A DNA stretch of 64,000 bases from Loktanella sp. IMCC34160 (GCF_004145845.1 NZ_SELP01000002.1:620001-684000); one strand, 5' to 3'. Shown: positions 45,321-54,202, counted from the stretch's first letter. Notes: generated from the sequence alone by a model not told the origin. Translations and numbers: made by a program.

Positions 45321-46094
45321 CTAACCACCCATGTAGGGTCGGCAACCGCTTAGATCCGGGTGTTCTTGAAGCAACAACGACGGATCAACTGTCTGTCGAA
45401 GCATGGGCTGATCGGTAATGTCGATGCACATGACAACATCGAGCATGCGCGCTGCAATCAAGGCAAAACCTGGCCCGTATTCGGCAACAGTACCAGGTCT
45501 GTAGCGATAGCCGTTCAAGACTATGTTCGTGGCGTAGGGATAAACGACTATCACATTGCAGGCGTCCAACTCTCCAGCTCGCGGACTCTCTGGCAGGAGG
45601 TGACACATATATCCGTGAGAGACGGCACTATCTCTTGGTAGAAAGAGGAGCGATCTATACCCGTCAATATAGGTGTCGTAACCGCTGACTTGCAGAACTG
45701 GGTCCAACGTCAGGTCATAGTTGCAGTGATCGCAGTCCCTTGGGGGATCAGGCTGCAGAGCCATTTGATGAGCAAGATACTGATATCCGGTGAAACTCGA
45801 GTCCAGAGTGCGACGTATGTCAAAGTCCTGATCCTTGAGGACAGGATCATTATCCAGAAACGCACGCAACCAAACTGATGATCTGACCATAAACCAGACC
45901 CGGAAATCTTGGTTCGCCTTTGGCCAATCGTGAAGCCTGCCCATCAGGAATTCACGTTCATTCACATGCATAACGCCGTTTTCAAAGCGGTTCTGAAGAT
46001 TTTCTTCTTCAAGCAAAAACCGCTCGTAGCTCGATGGCTCGCAGATCGCGCAACTCGGCAAGAGCAATGATGCAATTAGAAGTAGAACTCTCAT
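45321..46094 (-). CDS. Putative lipoprotein, function unknown
   Basis: A 257-residue protein starting MRVLLLIASLLLPSCAICEP, a short signal peptide with a lipobox-like LPSC (Cys15). The mature part is rich in aromatic residues and has a Cys pair (DCDHC), and resembles no family I recognise. Codon use is AT-richer than the surrounding core genes, suggesting acquisition. It stands alone left of the tRNA-Ser integrative element. An in-frame ATG 22 codons upstream is the alternative start. Confidence 0.55.
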   Translation of the reverse strand: MRVLLLIASLLLPSCAICEPSSYERFLLEEENLQNRFENGVMHVNEREFLMGRLHDWPKANQDFRVWFMVRSSVWLRAFLDNDPVLKDQDFDIRRTLDSSFTGYQYLAHQMALQPDPPRDCDHCNYDLTLDPVLQVSGYDTYIDGYRSLLFLPRDSAVSHGYMCHLLPESPRAGELDACNVIVVYPYATNIVLNGYRYRPGTVAEYGPGFALIAARMLDVVMCIDITDQPMLRQTVDPSLLLQEHPDLSGCRPYMGG

Positions 46095-46865
46095 GCGATT
46101 ATCGTTTCGATAGACATCGGCCTCATTTAGAAACCGGAATTTCGACAGTTTTGTGGCCAATCAGTACGAAGCGGACATGAATGTCGACATCCTCTTGGTC
46201 CGCTTCGTCCCGCTAGTTGGAACAGAAGTGTCTTGTCGCGACCCCGTTGGTTTCCGTCCGATCACACCTCATGGGGGCGTCACGCACCTCAGCAGTTAGC
46301 GCTCTTTCGGCTGATCCACGGGGGGCATCCCACCCACTTCGTCCAGCCGCGCACTGCCAAGCTGTCCGATCCGGATGAGTTCCCCGTCTTGGAAAGTCGA
46401 TGCGAAGTGTATGAGGACGCTCGCGTCCTTCCAGTCTCAGATTGTAGCATCCTCCGCATCCTCGAAGGGCCTAGGACCCTGAACCAACGCTTCACCGTCA
46501 GACTGGCGCTCACTCTTATTCTTCAGCCGATTGGACCCCAAAACGCCGCTTGGGTTTTCGCTGCGATCCTGAGCACTGCGCCGACTGCGTGTTCGATCTC
46601 CGTTGGTATGGATATCGTGGGGAACGCGAGTTTGGGTTTTGGTGCGGATCGAAGTCAAGTCATTGAAACCGCGTAAAAAAGGCCGAACCGCAATCGGCGA
46701 GGTTCGCCCAAACTGAGACCGAGGGCCATTCTGACTCCGGCTTCTGAGCCCACCTTTGGCTGGGCGGCGCGTCTATAAAGTTCGGTCGATTCTCGCAAAC
46801 CCCTTTGAGAACACGGAAAAATCCCTGCCCATCAGGGCGGTGTCACTGGATCGCAATGGGTGTAA
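46095..46865. other. Gene-poor stretch left of the integrative element (about 770 bp)
   Basis: No convincing gene. Open frames at 46233-46676 (plus) and 46437-46658 (minus) have no recognisable domains or ribosome sites. A small hairpin CGAACC...GGTTCG lies around 46683-46706. It could be eroded coding sequence or old element remnants. Confidence 0.4.
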
Positions 46866-46879
46866 TGGCGGACAGTGAG
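46866..46879. repeat. attL: direct repeat of the tRNA-Ser 3' end
   Basis: TGGCGGACAGTGAG is identical and in the same orientation to the 3' end (with CCA) of tRNA-Ser(GGA) at 54189-54202. It marks the left boundary of the integrated element, 121 bp before the integrase gene. Confidence 0.8.
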
Positions 46880-47000
46880 ACCGCCATACCGTGTTCCAAC
46901 GAGGTCCCAATAGACTATATTTTGCAGGCCTTTTTGCACGTCCTTGTTCTTGAATGTTCCAGTCCCGTCCCCCATATTCCTATCAAGAATGGAGGACGTA

Positions 47001-48212
47001 ATGGCAGACGCGGTCAAATCAGGGAAACACCCCCACAACGCCCTAAGTGCAATCTTTGTGCGGTCGGTCAAGGAACCGGGCAAATACAATGACGGCAACG
47101 GGCTGTTTCTCAAGGTCGATGCAACCGGGGCCAAGCGTTGGGTTCAGCGGATCGTCATTCGCGGCAAGCGGACGGAAATGGGGCTTGGGTCTGCCGATCT
47201 GGTCGGCCTTGCCGAAGCCCGCGAAACCGCCCGCCAGAACCGCAAGCTGGCCCGGTCCGGGGGCGACCCGTTGCAGGCCAAGCGGGAAGCCGAAGCAATC
47301 CTGACCTTTGAGGAAGCCGCCCGCGAAGTGCATCGCCTTCACCTGCCCTCTTGGAAGAACAAGAAACACGCGGCGCAATTCATCAGCACGCTTGAGACCT
47401 ATGCCTTCCCCCGTATCGGTCGGCTCAAGGTTTCGGACGTGACGACAGCCGACGTGCTGGCCGTTCTGCAACCAATTTGGCTTGAGAAAGCGGAAACCGC
47501 CCGCCGCGTTCGCCAGCGGATCGGGACCGTCATGAAATGGGCCGTGGCGAAGGGCTGGCGTCAGGACAATCCGGCCCAGAACATCGGACAGGCGTTGCCG
47601 AAGCATGACCGCACCCCGACCCACCGGAAATCTCTTCCCTACACCCAAGTTGCGGACTTCCTTGCGGCGCTGCACGAGTCGCAAGCTGGCGAGACCACAA
47701 AGCTGGCCTTGGAATTTCTCATTCTGACCGCCGCGCGGTCCGGCGAAGTGCGGCAAGCCGTGTGGTCCGAAATCGACCTTGAGGTTGGGGAATGGAAAAT
47801 CCCGGCCAAGCGCATGAAGGCGAAGCGGGAACACCGGGTTCCCCTGTCCGGGCGGGCGGTCGAACTGTTGCAGGCAGCAAAGGCGCTTTCGGATGGGTCC
47901 GATCTGGTCTTTCCCGGCACCCGCTACGGCAAGCCACTGTCGGACATGACCCTTTCGAAGCTGACAAAGGCGCTGGGCTTTGATGTGGACGTGCACGGGT
48001 TCCGCACATCCTTCAAGACTTGGGCACAAGAGCGGACGAATACCCCCCGCGAAGTGTCAGAGGCAGCATTGGCTCACACGATCCAGAACAAGGCCGAAGC
48101 GGCCTATGCGCGGTCTGACTTGTTTGAAAAGCGGCGGCGGTTGATGGAAGGATGGGGCGCGTTCACCCGGCCTTCCAGCGCAGCAACCGGCGTCCTAGTG
48201 AGGCTGGCATGA
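47001..48212 (+). CDS. P4-type tyrosine integrase
   Basis: A 403-residue site-specific recombinase. The N-terminal DUF4102-like arm-binding domain (YNDGNGLFLKVDATGAKRWVQRI, GLGSADLVGLAEARETA) precedes a core-binding domain. The catalytic part has Arg in LTAARSGEVR, HGFRTSFKTW (His-x-x-Arg) and Tyr in AYARSD. P4-family enzymes typically use tRNA 3' ends, which matches the tRNA-Ser repeats. GGAGG precedes ATG 47001. Confidence 0.94.
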   Translation: MADAVKSGKHPHNALSAIFVRSVKEPGKYNDGNGLFLKVDATGAKRWVQRIVIRGKRTEMGLGSADLVGLAEARETARQNRKLARSGGDPLQAKREAEAILTFEEAAREVHRLHLPSWKNKKHAAQFISTLETYAFPRIGRLKVSDVTTADVLAVLQPIWLEKAETARRVRQRIGTVMKWAVAKGWRQDNPAQNIGQALPKHDRTPTHRKSLPYTQVADFLAALHESQAGETTKLALEFLILTAARSGEVRQAVWSEIDLEVGEWKIPAKRMKAKREHRVPLSGRAVELLQAAKALSDGSDLVFPGTRYGKPLSDMTLSKLTKALGFDVDVHGFRTSFKTWAQERTNTPREVSEAALAHTIQNKAEAAYARSDLFEKRRRLMEGWGAFTRPSSAATGVLVRLA

Positions 48213-49063
48213 CTGATCGACCAGCAAAAATGAACATACTTGGAGCCTACGCCTCGGAAGACTTCGAAGCTGTTTCCGGAATCGTTAGGGAACAGAATTT
48301 GAAGCCACGCCCCAGCCGGAACATTGCAAAATTTCTCGATGAAACACCTAACCCCGGCTTCCTTCTCTCTAGGCAATATCAAGTAGCGGACCAAATTATC
48401 GCCGCAGCTCTGGAATGGGAAAAAGGGTCCCCGGCTCAACGACGGGAAGAATGGCTTGGTGATGAAGAGATTCGCAGTGAAGCGATGCGAATCGCTAGTC
48501 AATCTTGGACCGTGTCTACAAGCAAACTCAAGACTTCCAAGAAGGCTCTTACGAAGTTCCGCGCTTCAATCACCTCCATCGAACTGTCTCTTGAGGACTT
48601 GGACGAATATGCACGGTTGTTGGACTACCCTGAAATCGAAAGCCACGATAACCCTAGCTACCCACGCACCCTTGAAGGCCGGATTATCAATCAAGTCGGG
48701 CCAATGACCGCACTTTCATCGGCACTTGAAATACTTAAAATGCGGACAGCTGCGCGTCTGGCGGGAATTGATGGGCAGCTTGCCTCCCGAAACACGGGAA
48801 GAGGGGCACCAAGGCTCGAAGGCAAGGTTTCCATTTCTGAAAAACTCGGTTGGTTCTACTACGAGCTTAGTCGCGAAGTCCCAACCATATCCTATGAATC
48901 TCAAGATCGGATTCCGAGCTATTATGGCCGGTTTGCTCCGGTTCTCGCGGATGTCTTCAAGATTCTTGGTTGGTCCGACCTAACAGACCACTACATCAGG
49001 ATTGCGAAAGAACACGTCGAAAGCAGACTCGAGGCTCAAGGCCAAATTCACTCGCGCGACTAA
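48209..49063 (+). CDS. Hypothetical protein coupled to the integrase
   Basis: A 284-residue mostly helical protein starting MTDRPAKMNILGAYASEDFE. No motif was recognised and no signal peptide or membrane segment is seen. It is AT-richer than the integrase. Its ATG overlaps the integrase stop (ATGA), which suggests it belongs to the element's own functions rather than cargo. Confidence 0.6.
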   Translation: MTDRPAKMNILGAYASEDFEAVSGIVREQNLKPRPSRNIAKFLDETPNPGFLLSRQYQVADQIIAAALEWEKGSPAQRREEWLGDEEIRSEAMRIASQSWTVSTSKLKTSKKALTKFRASITSIELSLEDLDEYARLLDYPEIESHDNPSYPRTLEGRIINQVGPMTALSSALEILKMRTAARLAGIDGQLASRNTGRGAPRLEGKVSISEKLGWFYYELSREVPTISYESQDRIPSYYGRFAPVLADVFKILGWSDLTDHYIRIAKEHVESRLEAQGQIHSRD

Positions 49064-49146
49064 TTACCCCAGATATACCGACGTTGAGCACCCTGTGGTT
49101 CTTCCGTCAACTTCCTTCCAGCAACAACAAGAGCTGGAACATTCCA

Positions 49147-49323
49147 ATGACAGACAAACTTCGACGCCGACCTTGGGTGGAGGAAGCCACCGGCTTAAGC
49201 CGGTCTTCGATCTACGCCGCGATGAAGGACGGAACCTTTCCCAAGCCAGTGCAGATTGGCAAACGCGCCGTAGCATGGTCCGAAGCGGATATTGCCGAGT
49301 GGATTGCAAGCCTAGGCCGATAA
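49147..49323 (+). CDS. AlpA-family excisionase/regulator
   Basis: A 58-residue MerR-like HTH protein, RRPWVEEATGLSRSSIYAAMKDGTFPKPVQIGKRAVAWSEADIAEWI. This is a near-textbook AlpA/phage-type excisionase regulator, which controls integrase expression or excision in P4-like elements. Confidence 0.92.
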   Translation: MTDKLRRRPWVEEATGLSRSSIYAAMKDGTFPKPVQIGKRAVAWSEADIAEWIASLGR

Positions 49324-49424
49324 GAAAAACCCGCACCTTCAATTGAGGGCACGGGCCTTCGGTAGTCTTTGCACCTAATCCCTACCGTGCCTGCCCTCTC
49401 ATGACAACATGATAGGAGAACCCA

Positions 49425-49733
49425 ATGAAACCCGATTTTCGGGCGCGGCGGAGCTATGCCGTCACCAACCCCGGCCAAGAGCCGTTCAACATCACCCTTC
49501 GGGGCCGCAACCTCTGGACCATGCAACAGCTTATCAAGGCCGGTCGCATTGGATGCACCCCAATTGATAACCCTGCCCCCCGGTGGAGTGGATACGTCCA
49601 CAACCTTCGGGAACTCGGGGTCGCAATCGAGACCTTGACCGAAAAACACCTTGGCCCGTTTGAGGGCTGGCATGGGCGCTATGTGCTCTTGTCCAAGGTG
49701 GAACCAATCAACGGTTCGGAGGGGGCGGTATGA
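49425..49733 (+). CDS. Winged-helix-like element protein, unknown function
   Basis: A 102-residue protein. LWTMQQLIKAGRIGCTPIDNPAPRWSGYVHNLRELGVAIETLTE reads like a winged-helix domain, and the C-terminal GRYVLLSKVE like a wing strand. Similar small proteins recur in Rhodobacteraceae prophages and islands. The next gene starts on its stop (ATGA). Confidence 0.65.
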   Translation: MKPDFRARRSYAVTNPGQEPFNITLRGRNLWTMQQLIKAGRIGCTPIDNPAPRWSGYVHNLRELGVAIETLTEKHLGPFEGWHGRYVLLSKVEPINGSEGAV

Positions 49734-49996
49734 CTGCCCCCTTATTCCACCGGGAAACCGATGACCGCTATCATGGCGAGATTGCCCGTCATGGCCGGTT
49801 TCGCGTTGTCGCCTGCAAGGATGGTCTGCAATGGATTGTCCAGCGCCGAAAGGCGGGGGCTGGGGGCCGATGGGTCGCGCTGGGCTACTTCCGCACCCGT
49901 GACGCGCTCTTGCGCCTCTGGACCGCCCTAGATTGCCCCGTTGGCCCCGATCTGGCCCACCTTCCCCGCACCTTCGGAGGGTCGGCACATGGCTAG
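49730..49996 (+). CDS. Small hypothetical element protein
   Basis: An 88-residue protein, HRETDDRYHGEIARHGRFRVVACKDGLQWIVQRR, with no recognised family, in an ATGA overlap with the preceding gene. It overlaps the next small ORF by 8 bp. Confidence 0.55.
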   Translation: MTAPLFHRETDDRYHGEIARHGRFRVVACKDGLQWIVQRRKAGAGGRWVALGYFRTRDALLRLWTALDCPVGPDLAHLPRTFGGSAHG

Positions 49997-50129
49997 AGCA
50001 CCTGACCGACTGCCAATCCTGGCACCTGAACAGTCTCAACAAGTGCGGCACCTTGTTCGTGCATTCGGCCTTCCCCCGCATCACGCCAAGCTAATCGCGG
50101 AACTTCACTTTGGGGGGCGAAAGGCATGA
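49989..50129 (+). CDS. Very small hypothetical element protein (46 aa)
   Basis: MARAPDRLPILAPEQSQQVRHLVRAFGLPPHHAKLIAELHFGG, a predicted helical peptide. It is supported mainly by tight stop-start overlaps on both sides in a long chain of co-directional genes. Confidence 0.45.
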   Translation: MARAPDRLPILAPEQSQQVRHLVRAFGLPPHHAKLIAELHFGGRKA

Positions 50130-50692
50130 GCCGAAAGAAACCATACCAGCACAAGAAAAAGGGCGGGCAACCGTTCGTCCAACTTCATCTGTGGTTCATC
50201 CAGTCGGAGGCATGGCGGTCCCTGACACCGACCGCCCGCGCCCTCTATGTCGAACTCAAGGCCAGATACAACGGCGGCAACAACGGCAATGTTCGATTGA
50301 GCCACCGGGAAGCCGCCGAAGCCCTGAACCTCCACCGCAACACCGTCGGGGGATACTTCACGGAACTGCATGAAAAGGGGTTCATTGACATGATGGAGGG
50401 GCCGCACCTTGGCCCTTCCGGGGTCGGGCAAACGGCCAAATGGCTTCTGACCGAATACCCCGGCGCGGATATGAAGCCCGCCCGAAAGACGTTCATGAAG
50501 GCAGGCCAAACGCAGAAGCCCCGCACAAAATCAGTGCAGGCCCGTCACAAGAAACAGGACGGTTCAGAGGCTATCCCCACTCGAAAGGCAGGAGCCGTCA
50601 CAAATTCTGTGACGCCGAAAGCCGAAAATCCGCCCGCCCCCCGCACAGAAAACAGGACAATTATACATCTAGCCACCGGGAGGGGAAATTGA
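50126..50692 (+). CDS. HTH replication/regulatory protein of the element
   Basis: A 188-residue protein. FVQLHLWFIQSEAWRSLTPTARALYVELKARYN and VRLSHREAAEALNLHRNTVGGYFTELHEKGFI form a winged-HTH typical of replication-initiation or helix-turn-helix proteins of small Rhodobacteraceae elements. The tail is basic and low-complexity. ATGA overlap with the gene before. Confidence 0.7.
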   Translation: MSRKKPYQHKKKGGQPFVQLHLWFIQSEAWRSLTPTARALYVELKARYNGGNNGNVRLSHREAAEALNLHRNTVGGYFTELHEKGFIDMMEGPHLGPSGVGQTAKWLLTEYPGADMKPARKTFMKAGQTQKPRTKSVQARHKKQDGSEAIPTRKAGAVTNSVTPKAENPPAPRTENRTIIHLATGRGN

Positions 50693-51096
50693 TGTGTGAC
50701 CTTCCGTCTTGGTTCTTCGCGTTGCCCGATTGGGTGCGGGCGTTCATGTTCTCAGACTTCTGCGGCGGCAACCCTGACCTTGCATCATGGCTGACCAGTC
50801 TTTTCGCTCACATCGGCGTTTGGGCGGTCGTTGGACTGTTCCCCCGGCGACTGGCGTTGGCGGCTTTTGCGGCATGGATCGGCAAGGAAGTATTCGCGGA
50901 CATTCCGATTGGCGACTGGTCCCTTGTGGTCATGGCTGACAGTCTGGTTGACCTTGCGGCGGGCTGGTTCGGATGGAAGTTGCCTTGCCGACGATTGCCG
51001 CCGTCGGCCCAGTTATCGCAAAAAGGCTATGCGCAAGCCTTGCCTGTCCTGCAAAGTGGCAACGACTCTACCGGCCCTAGGAAGGACGAGACATGA
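50692..51096 (+). CDS. Small membrane protein of the element
   Basis: A 134-residue protein with two hydrophobic segments (HIGVWAVVGLFPRRLALAAFAAWIG and WSLVVMADSLVDLAAGWFG), compatible with a holin-like or membrane-anchored protein. TGATG overlap with the gene before and ATGA overlap with the one after. Confidence 0.6.
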   Translation: MCDLPSWFFALPDWVRAFMFSDFCGGNPDLASWLTSLFAHIGVWAVVGLFPRRLALAAFAAWIGKEVFADIPIGDWSLVVMADSLVDLAAGWFGWKLPCRRLPPSAQLSQKGYAQALPVLQSGNDSTGPRKDET

Positions 51097-51248
51097 CCCT
51101 CTTTTCACAGGTTCTTCTTTGGGCCGTCGGTTTTGCGGTAGCGTTCTGGGCCGCTAGGAGGCGGCATCGCTACGTCTTGATGCTTGGCATTGCTATTTGC
51201 ATCTATGCGATTGTTGGGTTCACCCTTACCGCAATCCGCGATTACTAG
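51093..51248 (+). CDS. Two-helix small membrane protein (51 aa)
   Basis: MTLFSQVLLWAVGFAVAFWA, then RRRHR, then LMLGIAICIYAIVGFTLTAI form two membrane helices with a positive loop. Start overlaps the previous stop (ATGA). The size and topology suggest a holin-like or toxin-like peptide, but no family is recognised. Confidence 0.55.
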   Translation: MTLFSQVLLWAVGFAVAFWAARRRHRYVLMLGIAICIYAIVGFTLTAIRDY

Positions 51249-51287
51249 CGTTCCGTGAAGCGCCTCCAGAGACAGACAGGCCGGGAA

Positions 51288-51680
51288 ATGGAAGGCTCGA
51301 AGCTGCAAGAATTACGTCAGTCCCAAAAAATGACCCGCACGACGCTTGCGGACCTTTGCGGCCTTTCACCCTACACGGTTCGATATTGGGAACGGAAAGC
51401 GAGCGTCAACACAAGGGGCCATGCCCCGCGCCTTATGCTGGCCGCGCTGGGCCGTGCTGACCTCATTGCACCTTTCATCCGTCGGGAACGGCAAAGGGGT
51501 ATTTGCGGACACCTACGCGCGGGCGCGTCATGGGGTTCACGCGGAATCCACCCGTGTTGGGTGCCAAAATTACCCCGAAACCTTCGCCCGAAGTGCGGGG
51601 CAAAAACCCGGAGTGGCCAGCCCTGCCAAGCCCGAGCCGTGCCGGGACGTAGGCGTTGCCGGATGCATGGGGGTCTTTAG
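51288..51680 (+). CDS. XRE-type HTH protein with C-terminal Cys/HGG motif
   Basis: A 130-residue protein. The HTH is LQELRQSQKMTRTTLADLCGLSPYTVRYWE. The C-terminal CGAKTRSGQPCQARAVPGRRRCRMHGG is the HGG (HGGxSTG-type) zinc-ribbon-like motif seen in many alphaproteobacterial phage and island proteins, ending one residue later. ATG 51288 is preferred, but a GTG at 51255 is possible. Confidence 0.65.
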   Translation: MEGSKLQELRQSQKMTRTTLADLCGLSPYTVRYWERKASVNTRGHAPRLMLAALGRADLIAPFIRRERQRGICGHLRAGASWGSRGIHPCWVPKLPRNLRPKCGAKTRSGQPCQARAVPGRRRCRMHGGL

Positions 51681-51866
51681 CCAGCATTCACAAAAGCGAA
51701 GGCCAATACTGACGCCAATTTGATCGAAACCGTATTTCTTTCCATCAACTTGGATCAACCCTCTTTAGACAACAAAGAGAACAGAGCTTGGTCCTCCGAC
51801 GATTGACAACATGGGCCATTCAGGCAGACTTCCATGAACTTGAAATCTTGCTAGAGGTCGCAGTCT

Positions 51867-52514
51867 ATGCTGGTCAATCACGCAATATCTGTGTCTTGCC
51901 TCCTCGGCTCGGCGCTTTGGGCGCTATCGGCTGATGCCGAAGAAATTCGGTATCCCACCTACATGCCCGCCAATTCGGTCTTGGGGCTGGCGCAGAATAT
52001 CGAGCTAGTTGTAGATGACCAAGTTTCAGATAATTGTTGGACCAACTCATCCTCCATTCGATCCTCCATTTTCTTGTTAATGGAGCAGAATGACATGAGA
52101 GTTCTAGATTATGAGCCTGCTTTCAACAATTGGCTAACTCCTAGAGTTGTCCTTGCCGCACTTGGCGGCAGATCGAACAATGGCCAATGCTATGTTTCGG
52201 GCAGGTTCCTAGTTTATTTCCATTCATCCACAACACTTGGCGGAGCCAATGGCGGCCAAGAATTTAGTTTTCCAACCATTGCAACAGTATTTGAAACTGA
52301 TGCGGTCTTCCTCAACAGCGGGAACGCCAACGACCAGCTAGGCGACTTTCTTAACGGCGCTGCTTCTGAGTATCTTGCGAGGGTCATATCAAGCAGACGC
52401 TCAGAGCAATTTGAAGCCTACTTGGAAGCTTATCCCCCACACAATGACTTGCCAATTTCAACCGCTGATTGGCAAGAGTACTTGGATAGCCTGACTGGAT
52501 CCGACAACAACTAG
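51867..52514 (+). CDS. Secreted hypothetical protein, island cargo
   Basis: A 215-residue protein with a signal peptide (MLVNHAISVSCLLGSALWALSADA). The mature part has DNCWTNSSSIRSSIFLLMEQN and NGQCYVSGRFLVYF, perhaps one disulfide. It is clearly AT-richer than the genes around it. No family recognised. Confidence 0.6.
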   Translation: MLVNHAISVSCLLGSALWALSADAEEIRYPTYMPANSVLGLAQNIELVVDDQVSDNCWTNSSSIRSSIFLLMEQNDMRVLDYEPAFNNWLTPRVVLAALGGRSNNGQCYVSGRFLVYFHSSTTLGGANGGQEFSFPTIATVFETDAVFLNSGNANDQLGDFLNGAASEYLARVISSRRSEQFEAYLEAYPPHNDLPISTADWQEYLDSLTGSDNN

Positions 52515-52618
52515 CTAAATTTGGGGCGCAAAAGTCGCCTTGGCACCAGCTAGCTGGATGCGGCCGAATCCACGTCCAATTGATTAGCCTGCATCGCAGA
52601 ACTCTTTGTGTTCAGTTG

Positions 52619-53980
52619 TTAGGTGTCGAACTCTTCCGCATCTTCGGCCAATGCGTCAGTTGTAACGTCCGTCCTTGTGCTCCGATCCGCCTGCACTTTC
52701 GGAGCCTTCTTTTGCCATGCTGAAAGGTCGGAGCCGACTTCCCGGTAGAACTCGGGAACAAGGCGCTCCAACTCGCCTATGAAGTTGGTCTGTTGAGTGA
52801 ACTTCGCGCCAAGCCGGTCTGTAAGGAAGATGTGGAAGCCATGCGGGGCCAAGTGCTCTTTGCCCTCATTGGCGCATTCAACATCGGCCCTAAGCTCCGA
52901 GACCGTGAATTGGGTATCTTCGCTTTTCCCCGGCCACATCAGGCGGACAATCAGAGCTTCACCATCTTCCCGCTTGATCTGTCTGAGTAACCAATTGAGC
53001 CTTGCCTTGGTCGACTTCTTGTCTTCGGGGGCGCGAAGGGACATGCCAACGTCAATGCTGCGACGCCGTAGATCGGCAATAACCTCAATCGCCGCCGCTG
53101 CATCCGGGATGGCAATTGTTGCCCGCAACTGGCCTTCATCTTTCAGGATAGCCAACTCATCCTTCATTCGTTTGGCCGGGTCGTGCTGATGACTACGGGG
53201 CAATTTCTGGTCAACTGTCGCCCCTGTCATCCGACTGAGAATGAGCGTCAAGTCTCGGGTCTCTTGGTGCCACGCTTCCAAGACCGGTTGAACAAGGGGC
53301 GATTTTGCCGGAATGACGCCACCCGAAGAAACGAGTTTGTTCAGCTCGCTCCATTCTTTCGGCATCCTGTCGAAGCCCTTAACCCCTGCGCTTTCATGAG
53401 ACAGGAAGCGCCGAAGTTCATTGAGCAAGACCAACTGGTCCGTATCCGCGACTTCTTCCCCGGAAACCAATAGATCGGCGGTCGTCAGAATATGCATCCA
53501 AGACCAATGAAAGACCGGAATCTTGGAACGGCTCTTGCGGACATGTTCAAGCGGATGGGTGCTAGGGGTCGTGGCAAACTGGTTCGATATGGTCACCACA
53601 CAGTCGCAAGAGTTTTCCTTTGCCAGTTGCCGGTAACGTTCGATCTGGTCAGGGTCCAAGTCAGAGTTTCCAACCTTGGCTTCAACCAATGCCCGCCATT
53701 GGCGACTTCCAACCGTCACGACAATCAATCCATCGGGGCGGTCCTTCGGGTTGGCGGGCGACTTGGTGAATACGACTTCCGTGAAGGTCTCGACCTTCGC
53801 CCTCTTGCCTAACTTCTGCCCTGTCGACGATAGCAGAGCCGCGCCAAACTCTTCGACCTTGGACATGCAGGCCAAGACTATTGAGGTGGTCCTGCCCTCT
53901 TTGGATGTGGTGGAAAGGACAGGGAAGAGGCGAGCCGGTTCACCCTGCTTCAGATACTCAGGCAATCGTTCTGCGGTCAA
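52619..53980 (-). CDS. PD-(D/E)XK nuclease-like protein, candidate defence or DNA-processing cargo
   Basis: A 453-residue protein. Residues 82-102 show the PD-(D/E)XK pattern: Pro82-Asp83 (PDGLIVVTV), then Glu100-x-Lys102 (RALVEAKVG), followed by QIERYRQLA as in nuclease cores. The C-terminal half is helical and unrecognised. A TTG start at 53980 has AAGGAA 7 nt upstream and gives the family-like start TAERLPEYLK; the frame is open further up without similarity. It is oriented toward the element interior next to the tRNA, a typical cargo position. Related proteins are, from memory, sometimes named 'stress response protein'. Confidence 0.65.
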   Translation of the reverse strand: MTAERLPEYLKQGEPARLFPVLSTTSKEGRTTSIVLACMSKVEEFGAALLSSTGQKLGKRAKVETFTEVVFTKSPANPKDRPDGLIVVTVGSRQWRALVEAKVGNSDLDPDQIERYRQLAKENSCDCVVTISNQFATTPSTHPLEHVRKSRSKIPVFHWSWMHILTTADLLVSGEEVADTDQLVLLNELRRFLSHESAGVKGFDRMPKEWSELNKLVSSGGVIPAKSPLVQPVLEAWHQETRDLTLILSRMTGATVDQKLPRSHQHDPAKRMKDELAILKDEGQLRATIAIPDAAAAIEVIADLRRRSIDVGMSLRAPEDKKSTKARLNWLLRQIKREDGEALIVRLMWPGKSEDTQFTVSELRADVECANEGKEHLAPHGFHIFLTDRLGAKFTQQTNFIGELERLVPEFYREVGSDLSAWQKKAPKVQADRSTRTDVTTDALAEDAEEFDT

Positions 53981-54188
53981 AACTACGTTCCTTGGAATAA
54001 TCAATGCCCAAATGGAACGCCTGAACCAACTTGTAGTCAATCTGACTCTTACACGCCTAGCGCGATTTTCGGGGCATTTCCTACATAAAGGAAAGCCCAA
54101 TCATTTCCGACTTGGCGGTCGGAATGGGGGATGGGACCGAATTTAAAACCGGTAACATGCCGTAAATCAACGAGAATTTGTGATTATG

Positions 54189-54202
54189 TGGCGGACAGTG
54201 AG
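54189..54202. repeat. attR within the tRNA-Ser 3' end
   Basis: The 14-bp TGGCGGACAGTGAG copy that overlaps the tRNA 3' end, identical to the repeat at 46866. Confidence 0.8.

Larger units (their letters stand above)
46866..54202. mobile_element. 7.3-kb integrative element in tRNA-Ser(GGA)
   Basis: It is bounded by the 14-bp direct repeats at 46866 and 54189. It carries a P4-type tyrosine integrase, an AlpA-type regulator, a run of short overlapping genes of replication or regulatory appearance, and two AT-richer cargo genes at the right end. No transfer or capsid genes are seen, so it looks like a small satellite-type or mobilisable island. Confidence 0.8.

Noticed and set aside
46233-46676. 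147-codon open frame left of the integrative element
   Set aside because: No domain, signal peptide or good ribosome site; composition unlike neighbouring genes.
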